The notes beneath the pieces are model-generated. The model had not been told where the DNA came from, searched no databases, and saw only the letters and a list, made by a program, of their open reading frames with translations. Positions 35,806 through 43,658 of a stretch of DNA of 64,000 bases are shown here, in pieces; the stretch's first letter is position 1, and every line of letters begins with the position of its first letter. Source of the stretch: an uncultured Methanomicrobiales archaeon (GTDB lineage Archaea > Halobacteriota > Methanomicrobia > Methanomicrobiales > Methanospirillaceae); NCBI GenBank assembly GCA_903900025.1, contig CAIULN010000042.1, forward strand, positions 1-64,000, in the 5' to 3' direction. The position numbers and the translations under genes are program-made.

Positions 35806-36025
35806 GGGTCATCACCACATTTACGTTCAGGAATCAGTCACCGTTCACGAACCACTGAGGATGTACTGCCCCGCTCATGGTGATCAGACGGTTTTTCATC
35901 CTGCGGATCATTCCCGTTCACATCTCATCGCCGCAGGATTATTAATGCCTTTCTTCTGTGACACGGGCATGCCCGGGTCTTTTCAGGCTAACGGATTAAA
36001 AAAGATCAAAAGTCTGTCAGGATTA
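35806..36025. other. Intergenic stretch upstream of msrB
   Basis: 220 bases with no gene. It contains a possible minus-strand TATA (ATTAATAAT near 35938) and the small dyad CGGGCATGCCCG at 35967-35978. Confidence 0.3.
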
Positions 36026-36517
36026 TCACATGAAGAGATCCTGAATCCGTACGACTTCGGTACTGTCATGTGCCGATGCATAGAGCGACAGGGGTTCGGC
36101 ATTCGCCTCGAGAAACCGGATCCCCCAGCCCACCTTTGCGAGGATGTCGCGGGCCTGCTGCTCTTCCCCGAGAATATAGAGCGCTGCGGCAAGCGCCTCA
36201 ACCGAAGAGAGTATGCAGGGCCTGCCGAAGTTCACCGGGTTTGCCGCGACAAGGAACGGGAGTGCCCGCCGGATCCGCCACGAGCTCACGGCGCCGGTGT
36301 TTAAGACTTCCCACGAACAGTCCAGCACCGTAATGGACTTTGCCCCCCTGTCCGCCGGTGAAAGTGCCTGTTCTGCCGTCGGGTCAAGCAGGAGGGTATT
36401 TCGCGGGATGCGGGATATGTTATGTACGAGCCGGATCAACCCCGCCTTCTCCAGCTTTTTGACTGTGCATTTCCTTGGATCACAGCTGTTGTCCCGGTAG
36501 GCAACCAGCGGTATCAT
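36026..36517 (-). CDS. Tsr3-family 18S/16S rRNA aminocarboxypropyltransferase (DUF367)
   Basis: The 163-residue protein matches the Tsr3 family that transfers the aminocarboxypropyl group of SAM onto a hypermodified rRNA nucleotide. Features: AYRDNSCDPRKCTVKKLEK at the N-terminus, LLLDPTAEQALSPADRG, VLDCSWEV, RALPFLVAANPVNFGRPC. It starts only 30 bases from the divergent DUF523-like gene, so both promoters overlap. Confidence 0.9.
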   Translation of the reverse strand: MIPLVAYRDNSCDPRKCTVKKLEKAGLIRLVHNISRIPRNTLLLDPTAEQALSPADRGAKSITVLDCSWEVLNTGAVSSWRIRRALPFLVAANPVNFGRPCILSSVEALAAALYILGEEQQARDILAKVGWGIRFLEANAEPLSLYASAHDSTEVVRIQDLFM

Positions 36518-36547
36518 TGATGATCTGTAAGAACCAAGTCATGATCA

Positions 36548-37390
36548 ATGTACGTGCTGGTGTGCCCCTGCATACAGAATCCCGCACTGCGTGCGGAAGG
36601 GATCACAAAACCTTCGGATATTGAGATCTTCAACCGTGCCGTTGAGCGCTGCACGTGCTTTGGGATCGGGATGGTGCCGCTCCCCTGTCCCGAGACGCTC
36701 TACCTGGGAGCGCAGAGAACGCCGGGAACATTTCTTGAGCGCCTGAATACACGGGAATTTGCCGGTATGATGGATACACTTGAATCCACGGTGCGTGAGA
36801 TCGTGGCAGAACGGGCCCCCCCGCTCTGCATGATCGGGGTGAACTCGTCTCCCACCTGCGGCGTGACATCGACCTACTACGGGAGTGCCGGCAACGAGCC
36901 GCCAAAAAAAGCGAGACGCGGAGTGTTTCTTGCGCGGTTCCCTGAGATAAAAGCGATCGATGTCTGCGAGTTCGCCCGCTACCGGATTTATCTTGCAGCC
37001 CCCCTCTTTTCCGAAGCAGAACGCTCGTACAATACAACGCTTGCAGAACTGCTCCGGCAGCACGCATTCGATGTCTATGTGCCACAGGAAGCGGGTGATG
37101 ATACGGCTCACCGGGGTATGGCGGAGCACGCCCGGATCTATGAAAAGAACAAAAAGGCCCTGAGCGGGGTGGATATGGTCGTCGCGGTTATCGACGGTGC
37201 CGACGCAGACTCCGGTACCGCGTGGGAGATGGGATACGCAGCAGCGCAGAAAAAACCGGTCGTTGCCCTCAGGACAGATTTTCGCAAGGTGGGCAAGGAC
37301 GAACACGTCAACCTGATGCTGGAACAGTCCTCGACCGTTGTGAAAGACAGGGATGCGCTGCTGGCACAACTGAACTCTCCATTCGTCTGA
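36548..37390 (+). CDS. Fusion of a DUF523-like domain and a nucleoside 2-deoxyribosyltransferase domain
   Basis: The 280-residue protein has two parts. Residues 1-135 resemble the DUF523/desulfidase-like fold: VLVCPCIQNP, PLPCPETLYLG and IGVNSSPTCG with conserved Cys. Residues 138-275 match nucleoside 2-deoxyribosyltransferases: RIYLAAPLFSEAERSYN, VYVPQEAGDD and DSGTAWEMGYAAAQKKP with the catalytic Glu. Both parts act on modified bases or nucleosides in known relatives, so salvage or clean-up of odd nucleosides is a reasonable inference. A DUF523-deoxyribosyltransferase fusion is not common to my knowledge. Confidence 0.75.
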   Translation: MYVLVCPCIQNPALRAEGITKPSDIEIFNRAVERCTCFGIGMVPLPCPETLYLGAQRTPGTFLERLNTREFAGMMDTLESTVREIVAERAPPLCMIGVNSSPTCGVTSTYYGSAGNEPPKKARRGVFLARFPEIKAIDVCEFARYRIYLAAPLFSEAERSYNTTLAELLRQHAFDVYVPQEAGDDTAHRGMAEHARIYEKNKKALSGVDMVVAVIDGADADSGTAWEMGYAAAQKKPVVALRTDFRKVGKDEHVNLMLEQSSTVVKDRDALLAQLNSPFV

Positions 37391-37452
37391 CCCGGTATTG
37401 TGTTTCTTCAGGTGGCAAGGCTCATCGTGTCCCGCAGCATATCTGATACACC

Positions 37453-38423
37453 ATGCCGAATCTCACGGTCGCCGTGCTCGCCCCGCAGGGATATGCAAAG
37501 GATCTGGGCAAAATGGGCACCACCAGCGACATCACGTTTTACAACATAAAAAAGGGCACCACAACGGTCACCTTTGTCGAACCGACGCGGTACCCTGAGA
37601 AACTTTCGTCTTTGTTCTTTTCTGTCTCTCTCGCCTACACCATCGTTCTCGTGGTCGATGCGATCGATGCCTGGTTCGGGGAATGCGTGCTGATGCTCCA
37701 GTGCGCCGGCAAGACAAAGGGCCTCATCATCCTGCGAAACTTCATCTCCCCTGACCAGATCGCCCCGCTCATTACCGGCACCGTCCTGGAAGCGTATGAG
37801 GTCATTGGGAAGGATGTGGGCAGTCTCCGCGAGAGTCTTCTGCACGAGGCGGACCGGATGGCGTTCCGGGAGAAACCCCTGTCTTCCGGCAGTGGCGGCG
37901 CGGTGCCGGTCGACCATCACTATAACGTAAAGGGGGTCGGAGCCGTTATACTCGGGTGTGTTATCCGGGGATTGATAAAAAAGCACGACACCCTCCAGGT
38001 CCTCCTGACAGAAAAGACCGCACAGGTCCGGTCGATCCAGAAGCACGACGATGAGACGGCGCGGCATTTCCCGGTGACCGCGTCGGGCTCGCGTTAAAGA
38101 ACATCGAGGCAGGTGACCTTGACCGCGGGTATGTCCTGAGCAATAACCCATCCCTGCAGTGTTCCGATTCCATCACTGCCAGAGCGGCGCTGGTGAAATA
38201 CTGGCCGTCATACCTGAAGGAAGGGATGGTGCTCTGTATCGGGCACTGGATGCAGTTCCTTCCCTGCCGCGTGGAAAAAGTTGAGGCGGGATCCGACTGG
38301 CGGATGCCCACGCTCACCCTGAAGCTGGACAAAAAGCTGGTGTTCCCCCAAACCGCCCGTGCCATCCTGCACTACATCGAAGGTGGGAATCTCCGGGTGG
38401 CAGGGACGCTTAAACTCCCATAA
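37453..38423 (+). pseudogene. EF-Tu/IF-2-like GTPase paralogue with a single frameshift
   Basis: Joined across one missing base near 38060-38070, the gene gives a 323-residue protein of the methanogen EF-Tu-like family: a degenerate G domain (LTVAVLAPQGYAKDLGKMG lacks a normal P-loop; VLVVDAIDAWFGECVLML replaces the switch/G3 region), followed by a beta-barrel domain 2 (VDHHYNVKGVGAVILGCVIR) and a C-terminal barrel ending RVAGTLKLP. The first frame stops at TAA 38095-38097. Loss of the C-terminal third may make it non-functional, or the base is a sequencing error. Function of the family is unknown. Confidence 0.8.
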
Positions 38424-38428
38424 TCTCT

Positions 38429-38439
38429 CTTTTTTTTGA
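38429..38439 (+). terminator. Poly-T terminator after the EF-Tu-like gene
   Basis: CTTTTTTTTG directly after the stop is a typical archaeal termination signal. Confidence 0.5.
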
Positions 38440-38507
38440 TTGCGATCAATGGCACCACGTGGAAACGAAGAGTATTATTCGGCTCATCCTGCCGTTTTGC
38501 CACAACA

Positions 38508-38520
38508 TCTTAAATAATAA
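38508..38520 (+). promoter_or_regulatory. TATA box of the lemA operon
   Basis: CTTAAATAATAAT about 30-35 bases upstream of the lemA ATG (38548) is an AT-rich TBP site followed by C-rich sequence. Confidence 0.45.
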
Positions 38521-38547
38521 TACCCCCCTCTTTTTTCCTGATACAGT

Positions 38548-39114
38548 ATGTTTGACTGGATCTTTCTGATCATCATCGGTGTCATCGTCCTTGTTCTCAT
38601 CGCACTGGTGCTCTGGGCGATCGGCATCTATAACCGGTTTTATACCCTGAAGAACTCGTCTGAGGCGACGCTCGGGCAGATCCGTGTCGCGATGAAAAAA
38701 CGGCTGGACATGATCGAGCAGCTGCTCGGGGCAGTCAAGAGTTATGCCAAGTTCGAGAAAGAAACGTTCGAGAAGGTGACTGCGATGCGTGCCAGCGTCG
38801 CCACCGCAGGGCCCGGGGATCTCAACAAGGTGGAGGCAGAGTCCCGCTCGATCTTCGGCAGGCTCCTTGCAGTCGCCGAGAACTATCCGGACTTAAAGAC
38901 CAACACAACGGTCATGAGCCTCATGGACTCGGTCAAGGGCATCGAAGACGAGATCGCCCGGCAGCGGTATACCTACAACAACATCTCGCAGGAGTTCAAT
39001 ACCATGCTGGACACGATACCGTCAAATTTTGTCGGGCGCCTCATCGGGCTGCTCAGGCTCGAATATCTCCAGTTCGAAGATGCGATCAAAACACCCCCGA
39101 AAATCGAGTTCTGA
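38548..39114 (+). CDS. LemA-family membrane protein
   Basis: The 188-residue protein starts with one membrane helix (residues 4-28), then a long helical domain: YNRFYTLKNSSEATLGQIRV, AMKKRLDMIEQLLGAVKSYA, YNNISQEFNTMLDTIPSNFV, LLRLEYLQFED. LemA proteins are small membrane-tethered coiled proteins of uncertain role, frequently next to DUF2207 or TPM-domain proteins, as here (12 bases before the DUF2207 gene). Joint action in envelope maintenance is inferred only from this pairing. Confidence 0.93.
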   Translation: MFDWIFLIIIGVIVLVLIALVLWAIGIYNRFYTLKNSSEATLGQIRVAMKKRLDMIEQLLGAVKSYAKFEKETFEKVTAMRASVATAGPGDLNKVEAESRSIFGRLLAVAENYPDLKTNTTVMSLMDSVKGIEDEIARQRYTYNNISQEFNTMLDTIPSNFVGRLIGLLRLEYLQFEDAIKTPPKIEF

Positions 39115-39126
39115 AGGGTCATTGCC

Positions 39127-40953
39127 GTGGGCGAAACAAAACAGCTTGCGTGGCTTGTGGGGATTTCCCTCACACTAGGCATTATCGGGCTTGTCATCGT
39201 CACACTCGCCCCCCCGCTGTTTGAGGGCAACCTTGTCGTTGACCGGTACGAGGCGTCACTGCAGGACAACGGCACGCTTACCGAGGCTTACACGTACGAT
39301 GTGAAAAGTTCCGGTGACTACCGGATGCTGTACCGGACATGGGAAGTCCCGCTCACCCTGAATGGTTCGACGGTCCCCAACGTCCGGTTTGTCGCAATGC
39401 AGGTGCCTGAAGGGACGATTGGGTATATCAAGGATTACAGAGGCGTGGTAACCATACCGGGTGCAAGCGGGAATGTCCCCGCAAAGTCCACGATCGGCTC
39501 CCTTGCCGAGCGCAACGAAGCCGGGATCTACGACCCGTCCTATTTTGATGCCGGGACGTATACCGTGGCGTATGCCTACGCCCTCCACCCCCCCGTTGAG
39601 TACGACACCTACCACGCGCACCTGAACCTCAAACTTGCCGGGACGAGCCATGTCCCGTACCGCACGGTCAGGATCACGGTGCCGTCCCAATCCGTCGACA
39701 CGGTCTATGCCTATCCGCCGACGCTGGGTGTCGTTGAGGGCGGCGGCAGGTACACCATCAGCGGCAGCGTTGCGGAGAACGAGATCCTGGCAGTCGAACT
39801 CCTGGCGGGGAACACTGCGTTTCCCGGTATGCAGGAGTTCCGGACCCCTGTCGATGATGTGAAGGGAAAGACCGAATCTGCCGCGTTCTGGTACAATGTG
39901 CCCTACTACGGGGCGCTTGCCCTGAACCTGATTGCAAAGGCGGCCGTCCTGCTGGTGCCCCTCAGTTTAGTCCTCATCTACCGCCGCTACGGGCGGGAGA
40001 AGGAGTACGGGGTGCCGGCGTACCTGTCCACCCTCCCTTCCACCAGCCTGAAACCATGGCAGGTGAACCTGCTGTTCAAGGACGATGCGCTGGAATTTGA
40101 CAAGGACGGGTACTACGCGACGCTGCTCGACCTCCACCGGAAAAAGCTGATCCAGATCACCGAGAAGGACAAGGGGGCAGGCATCGAGATCCGGCTGCTT
40201 GCCACCACCTCAACCGACTCCTACGAGCAGCGGGTCCTCAATTTCATTGCCGCCGTGTCAGAGGGCGGGGTGCTCGATACTACCCGGATCGAGGCGCTCG
40301 CAAAGGAAGCCCGGACAGTCGCATCCGCCGAGGAGAAGGCGCTGAGGTACCAGAGGATGCTCAAGGATGTCACGGAACGTGCCGACCCGAAGCTGCCGGT
40401 CCAGTACATTGTTGATGGCAGGGAGCACATCGTCCCGCTCCTACTCGGTGCGATCGTGCTGCTCGCCGTATCCATCCTCCTTGCATTCGTCCTGCCCATG
40501 CAGCTGATGCTGCTTGGCCCGGCCATCGTGCTCTTTGCGATCGTGCTCGTCCAGGCCATCCTTGCGCTCATGGCACCCTCCACGCTCTTTGGGCACTGGA
40601 AGGACGACCATTACAAAGAGAAACTGGAATGGGACTCCTTTGCCCATTTCCTCTCCGACCTTGCGATGGTGAAGCGGTATTCACCGGCGGACCTGTCGAT
40701 GTGGGGCGAATGGCTCGTGTACGGCACGGCGCTGGGTGTCGGTGACAAGGTTGAACAGGCGATGAAGGCGCTCAACGTCAGCATCCCACAGACCGGCGTC
40801 CCCGTCGGGGTTATTGGCATCAACCATGCATTTGTCCCGCTCATGTACTTTACCCCCCCGAGCCATGGCGGTTCCGGCGGTGGTGGCGGGTTCGGCGGGG
40901 GAGGATTCGGGGGCGGCGGCGGGTTCGGCGGTGGTGGCGCTGGCGGGCGGTAA
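39127..40953 (+). CDS. DUF2207 membrane protein with Gly-rich tail
   Basis: The 608-residue protein has an N-terminal membrane helix, a 200-residue extracytoplasmic beta domain (DUF2207, YEASLQDNGTLTEAYTYDVK), a second helix near residue 265, a winged-helix-like cytosolic part (YYATLLDLHRKKLIQITEKD), two helices at about 445-485, and an extreme C-terminal tail of Gly/Phe repeats (GGGGFGGGGFGGGGGFGGGG). The tail is standard for the family. Function unknown; paired with LemA. The start is GTG at 39127. Confidence 0.92.
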   Translation: MGETKQLAWLVGISLTLGIIGLVIVTLAPPLFEGNLVVDRYEASLQDNGTLTEAYTYDVKSSGDYRMLYRTWEVPLTLNGSTVPNVRFVAMQVPEGTIGYIKDYRGVVTIPGASGNVPAKSTIGSLAERNEAGIYDPSYFDAGTYTVAYAYALHPPVEYDTYHAHLNLKLAGTSHVPYRTVRITVPSQSVDTVYAYPPTLGVVEGGGRYTISGSVAENEILAVELLAGNTAFPGMQEFRTPVDDVKGKTESAAFWYNVPYYGALALNLIAKAAVLLVPLSLVLIYRRYGREKEYGVPAYLSTLPSTSLKPWQVNLLFKDDALEFDKDGYYATLLDLHRKKLIQITEKDKGAGIEIRLLATTSTDSYEQRVLNFIAAVSEGGVLDTTRIEALAKEARTVASAEEKALRYQRMLKDVTERADPKLPVQYIVDGREHIVPLLLGAIVLLAVSILLAFVLPMQLMLLGPAIVLFAIVLVQAILALMAPSTLFGHWKDDHYKEKLEWDSFAHFLSDLAMVKRYSPADLSMWGEWLVYGTALGVGDKVEQAMKALNVSIPQTGVPVGVIGINHAFVPLMYFTPPSHGGSGGGGGFGGGGFGGGGGFGGGGAGGR

Positions 40954-41033
40954 TCCTCCGGCACATCATAGCCGTGGCAGCATCCGGAACCAGCACGCAA
41001 ACCATATGAACCTTTGGAAGGGAACCTGATCAT

Positions 41034-41612
41034 ATGCAGTATGCGGAAGGGCAGGTCGGCAGGGTCTTTGTGGTGCGGATCGACGACGGGGAGGATTTCC
41101 TCGATTCGATGCAGCGTTTCGTTGCCGAAAAAGGGATCCAGTCGGGCTCTGTCACCTTCCTCGGTGCCCTGATGAGCGGCAGGATGGTCACCGGCCCAGA
41201 AGAGCCCGTCATCCCCCCCACCCCCCATTTTGTCATGTTCGAGGGCGGCTGGGAGGTGTTTGGTGTCGGCACGATCTACCCGGGCGAAGGCGGCCCCCAC
41301 ATCCACTACCATGCCTCCGTCGGGCGTGCGGGCCATGCCCTCACCGGCTGCCTGCGGGAGAAGGCAACAACCTACCTGATCGTCGAGGCGGTCATCATCG
41401 AATTTACCGGGCTTTTGGGACGGCGGGAGTTCGATGAACGCACTCAGATGAACCTCCCCGTCCTTGGCAGCAGGGAAGGGCCGGCAGAGGAGCAGGCAAA
41501 GGAGACCGGGCAAACGGCTCCACCCGAAGAGGAAAAGAAACCCGAACCGGAACCAAAAGACGAGCTGCCGGATGGGCTGGCCGACATCATCCGGGACCTG
41601 ACCCGGCGCTGA
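41034..41612 (+). CDS. PPC-domain (DUF296) protein with charged C-terminal extension
   Basis: Residues 1-140 form the PPC fold: VVRIDDGEDFLDSMQRFVAE, GSVTFLGALMSGRMVTGPEE, PGEGGPHIHYHASVGRAGHA with the metal-binding His cluster. In plants this fold is attached to AT-hooks; in archaea it is a trimeric protein of unknown role. Residues 145-192 are an unusual Glu/Pro/Lys-rich tail (PPEEEKKPEPEPKDELPD) likely to be disordered. The gene follows DUF2207 by 80 bases and may be separate. Confidence 0.85.
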   Translation: MQYAEGQVGRVFVVRIDDGEDFLDSMQRFVAEKGIQSGSVTFLGALMSGRMVTGPEEPVIPPTPHFVMFEGGWEVFGVGTIYPGEGGPHIHYHASVGRAGHALTGCLREKATTYLIVEAVIIEFTGLLGRREFDERTQMNLPVLGSREGPAEEQAKETGQTAPPEEEKKPEPEPKDELPDGLADIIRDLTRR

Positions 41613-41633
41613 ATATTTTTCTATCTCTGACTC

Positions 41634-41648
41634 TTGAGCAATGCTCAA
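41634..41648. repeat. Hairpin TTGAGC-AAT-GCTCAA
   Basis: A perfect 6-bp stem with AAT loop; the ATG of the tiny ORF at 41641 lies in the loop and stem. Confidence 0.5.
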
Positions 41649-41736
41649 CAGATTTTATGACGCTCTTGGGGGTGTTTGCTGTTCCGACAGGAAGAGCAAA
41701 CTAGAGAAGATGTCCGTCAGGACATCTTCAAGATGA
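41641..41736 (+). CDS. Tiny ORF (31 residues) ending in a palindromic element
   Basis: ATG 41641 opens a frame reading MLNRFYDALGGVCCSDRKSK then LEKMSVRTSSR. Its last part, LEK..., is encoded by the hairpin 41706-41729 in the same codon phase as hairpins in the tiny ORFs at 46.5-47.0 kb. The stop TGA overlaps the next ATG as ATGA. No SD is visible. Translation is uncertain; the shared palindrome phase is the main support. Confidence 0.4.
   Translation: MLNRFYDALGGVCCSDRKSKLEKMSVRTSSR
41706..41729. repeat. GAAGA palindrome with 10-bp stem
   Basis: GAAGATGTCC-GTCA-GGACATCTTC, preceded by GA so that GAGAAGA starts the element. Perfect stem of 10 bp with a 4-base loop. Same style as the palindromes at 46.5-47.7 kb. 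Confidence 0.8.
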
Positions 41737-41886
41737 TCACCGTCGCGTGGGCACCCCCCATACTATGATCGTCATCCAATACGGTTGATGAGAAGAATGA
41801 ACAGAACGGGATTTTCCAAAGAGCCACCTCTTTATCTCACCGCTGGCATTTTAGCGAAGGTTCACGCAATAATCACCGGAGCATGA
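41733..41886 (+). CDS. Chain of three further tiny ORFs leading into ygiQ
   Basis: Three frames follow one another with stop/start overlaps: 41733-41768 (MITVAWAPPIL), 41765-41788 (MIVIQYG), 41788-41886 (MRRMNRTGFSKEPPLYLTAG plus ILAKVHAIITGA). The junctions are ATGA, ATGA, TGATG and finally ATGA with the ygiQ start at 41883. They may be leader peptides for translational coupling, or chance. No SD is clear. Confidence 0.3.
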
Positions 41887-43658
41887 TCCCCCAGCCCCCT
41901 GTCCTCCCGGTGTCGAAGAAGGAAGCCGCACGGCTCGGCATCTCCCAATGTGACGTCATTCTTGTGACCGGCGACGCGTATGTCGATCACCCGTCGTTTG
42001 GGGTCGCACTGATCGGCCGGGTGCTCTGGGATGCCGGTTATACCGTCGGCATTATCGCTCAGCCGGACTGGAAGGTAGACAGGGACTTCATGGCGCTCGG
42101 CACCCCCCGGCTCTTCTTTGGCGTGTCCTCGGGCAACGTCGACTCCATAGTCAATAACTTCACCCCGAACCTCAAGCGGCGCAGCAGGGACGTGTATTCA
42201 CCCGGGGGGATACCCAAACGCCCTGACCGGGCGACCATTGTCTATGCGGACCGGGTCCATGCCCTCTTCCCGAAAATCCCCATTGTTATCGGGGGGATTG
42301 AGGCGAGCCTGCGCCGGTTTGCCCACTACGATTTCTGGCAGGACCGCGTCCGGCAGTCGATCCTTGTCGATGCCCCTGCCGATCTCCTTGTCTTTGGCAT
42401 GGGCGAGCGGCAGGTGTGCGAAATTGCACGGCGGCTTGATGGGGGGGAGCCGGTGCACAGGATCCGCGATATCCTAGGCACGGCATACAAAATGGACGTC
42501 TCCGAATGGCGGGGCAGTTCTCAGGACTGCATCATTGAGATCCCGTCATCTTCTGAAGTTTCCCGGGATAAAACTGCCTATGCCCGGGCATTTGCCCTCC
42601 ACTATGCCCAGCAGGACCCGGTGCATGGAAAACCGGTTGCCCAGCCTCACCCAAAGACCGTCATCGTCCAGAACCCCCCGGCACGCCCGCTCACCACGCC
42701 GGAGCTCGACCATGTCTATGAACTGCCCTTTTCCCACCTCGCCCACCCGTCCTACCGGCAGGCCGTCCCCGCGCTCGAACCCGTGCAGTTCTCGGTCACC
42801 AGCCACCGGGGCTGTTTTGGCGCCTGCTCGTTCTGTGCCCTCACCCACCACCAGGGGAGGATCGTCCAGAGCCGGAGCATGGACTCCATCGTGCGCGAGG
42901 CGGAACGCATGGCAGCCATGCCGGAATTCAGGGGCACCGTGCAGGATGTCGGCGGCCCGACGGCAAACATGTATGGCCTCTCCTGCCGGCAGTGGACAAT
43001 AGTGGGGGCATGCCTGGACCGCCAGTGCACCCCTGCATGCCCGAACCTTGTTACAGACCACGCACCTCAGGTTGAGCTCCTGCAGCTGTTGCAAAACATT
43101 CCGGGCGTCAGGCACGTATTTGTGAGTTCCGGCATCCGCCACGACCTTGTGCCCGCGGATGATGCCATGTACCTGTCCGAGCTCTGCGAACACCACGTGT
43201 CCGGGCACCTCAAGGTCGCCCCGGAGCACATAGCGCCGGCCGTGACTGCCTGCATGAACAAACCCCCCGGCGAAGTGTTTGAGGCGTTCCGCACCCGGTT
43301 TGAAGCATTGCAGAAGGGGAAACGGAAACGGCAGTACCTCCTCCCGTACTTCATGTCCGGCCATCCCGGCTGCACGGTTGCTGACATGATCCAGCTGGCA
43401 GAATACATCAGGGACAGGAACCTGTACACCGAGCAGGTGCAGGACTTCACGCCGACCCCGATGAGCGTCTCGACCTGCATGTACTACACCGGGCTTGACC
43501 CGTTCACCCTGCGCCCCGTCCATGTGCCAAAAGGGCGGGAGAAGAAGATCCAGCGGGCGATGCTCCAGTACCGGGACAAAAAAAACCGGAAGCTGGTGAT
43601 CGAAGGGCTCCGGGACACCGGGCGCGAAGACCTGATCGGGTCCTTTCAGGTGCGCTGA
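41883..43658 (+). CDS. ygiQ: YgiQ-family radical SAM protein
   Basis: The 591-residue protein has an N-terminal cobalamin-binding-like domain (VILVTGDAYVDHPSFGVALI) and a radical SAM core with the cluster motif CFGACSFCALTHHQGR (C-x3-C-x2-C). Further Cys-rich stretches (DRQCTPACPNL) and HLKVAPEHIAP are typical of YgiQ/UPF0313. The reaction is unknown. The gene may be reached by the tiny ORF chain upstream. Its 3' end overlaps the convergent asnB by 13 bases. Confidence 0.95.
   Translation: MIPQPPVLPVSKKEAARLGISQCDVILVTGDAYVDHPSFGVALIGRVLWDAGYTVGIIAQPDWKVDRDFMALGTPRLFFGVSSGNVDSIVNNFTPNLKRRSRDVYSPGGIPKRPDRATIVYADRVHALFPKIPIVIGGIEASLRRFAHYDFWQDRVRQSILVDAPADLLVFGMGERQVCEIARRLDGGEPVHRIRDILGTAYKMDVSEWRGSSQDCIIEIPSSSEVSRDKTAYARAFALHYAQQDPVHGKPVAQPHPKTVIVQNPPARPLTTPELDHVYELPFSHLAHPSYRQAVPALEPVQFSVTSHRGCFGACSFCALTHHQGRIVQSRSMDSIVREAERMAAMPEFRGTVQDVGGPTANMYGLSCRQWTIVGACLDRQCTPACPNLVTDHAPQVELLQLLQNIPGVRHVFVSSGIRHDLVPADDAMYLSELCEHHVSGHLKVAPEHIAPAVTACMNKPPGEVFEAFRTRFEALQKGKRKRQYLLPYFMSGHPGCTVADMIQLAEYIRDRNLYTEQVQDFTPTPMSVSTCMYYTGLDPFTLRPVHVPKGREKKIQRAMLQYRDKKNRKLVIEGLRDTGREDLIGSFQVR

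Noticed and set aside
35780-36304. A 174-codon plus-strand frame antisense to tsr3
   Set aside because: It is a shadow of the Tsr3 gene and the msrB upstream region.
40860-40953. Gly-rich repeat of the DUF2207 protein as an inserted repeat
   Set aside because: A Gly/Phe-rich C-terminal tail is normal for this family.
43646-43658. 13-base overlap of convergent ygiQ and asnB as a sign of truncation
   Set aside because: Both proteins are full length; short convergent overlaps are ordinary in compact archaeal genomes.
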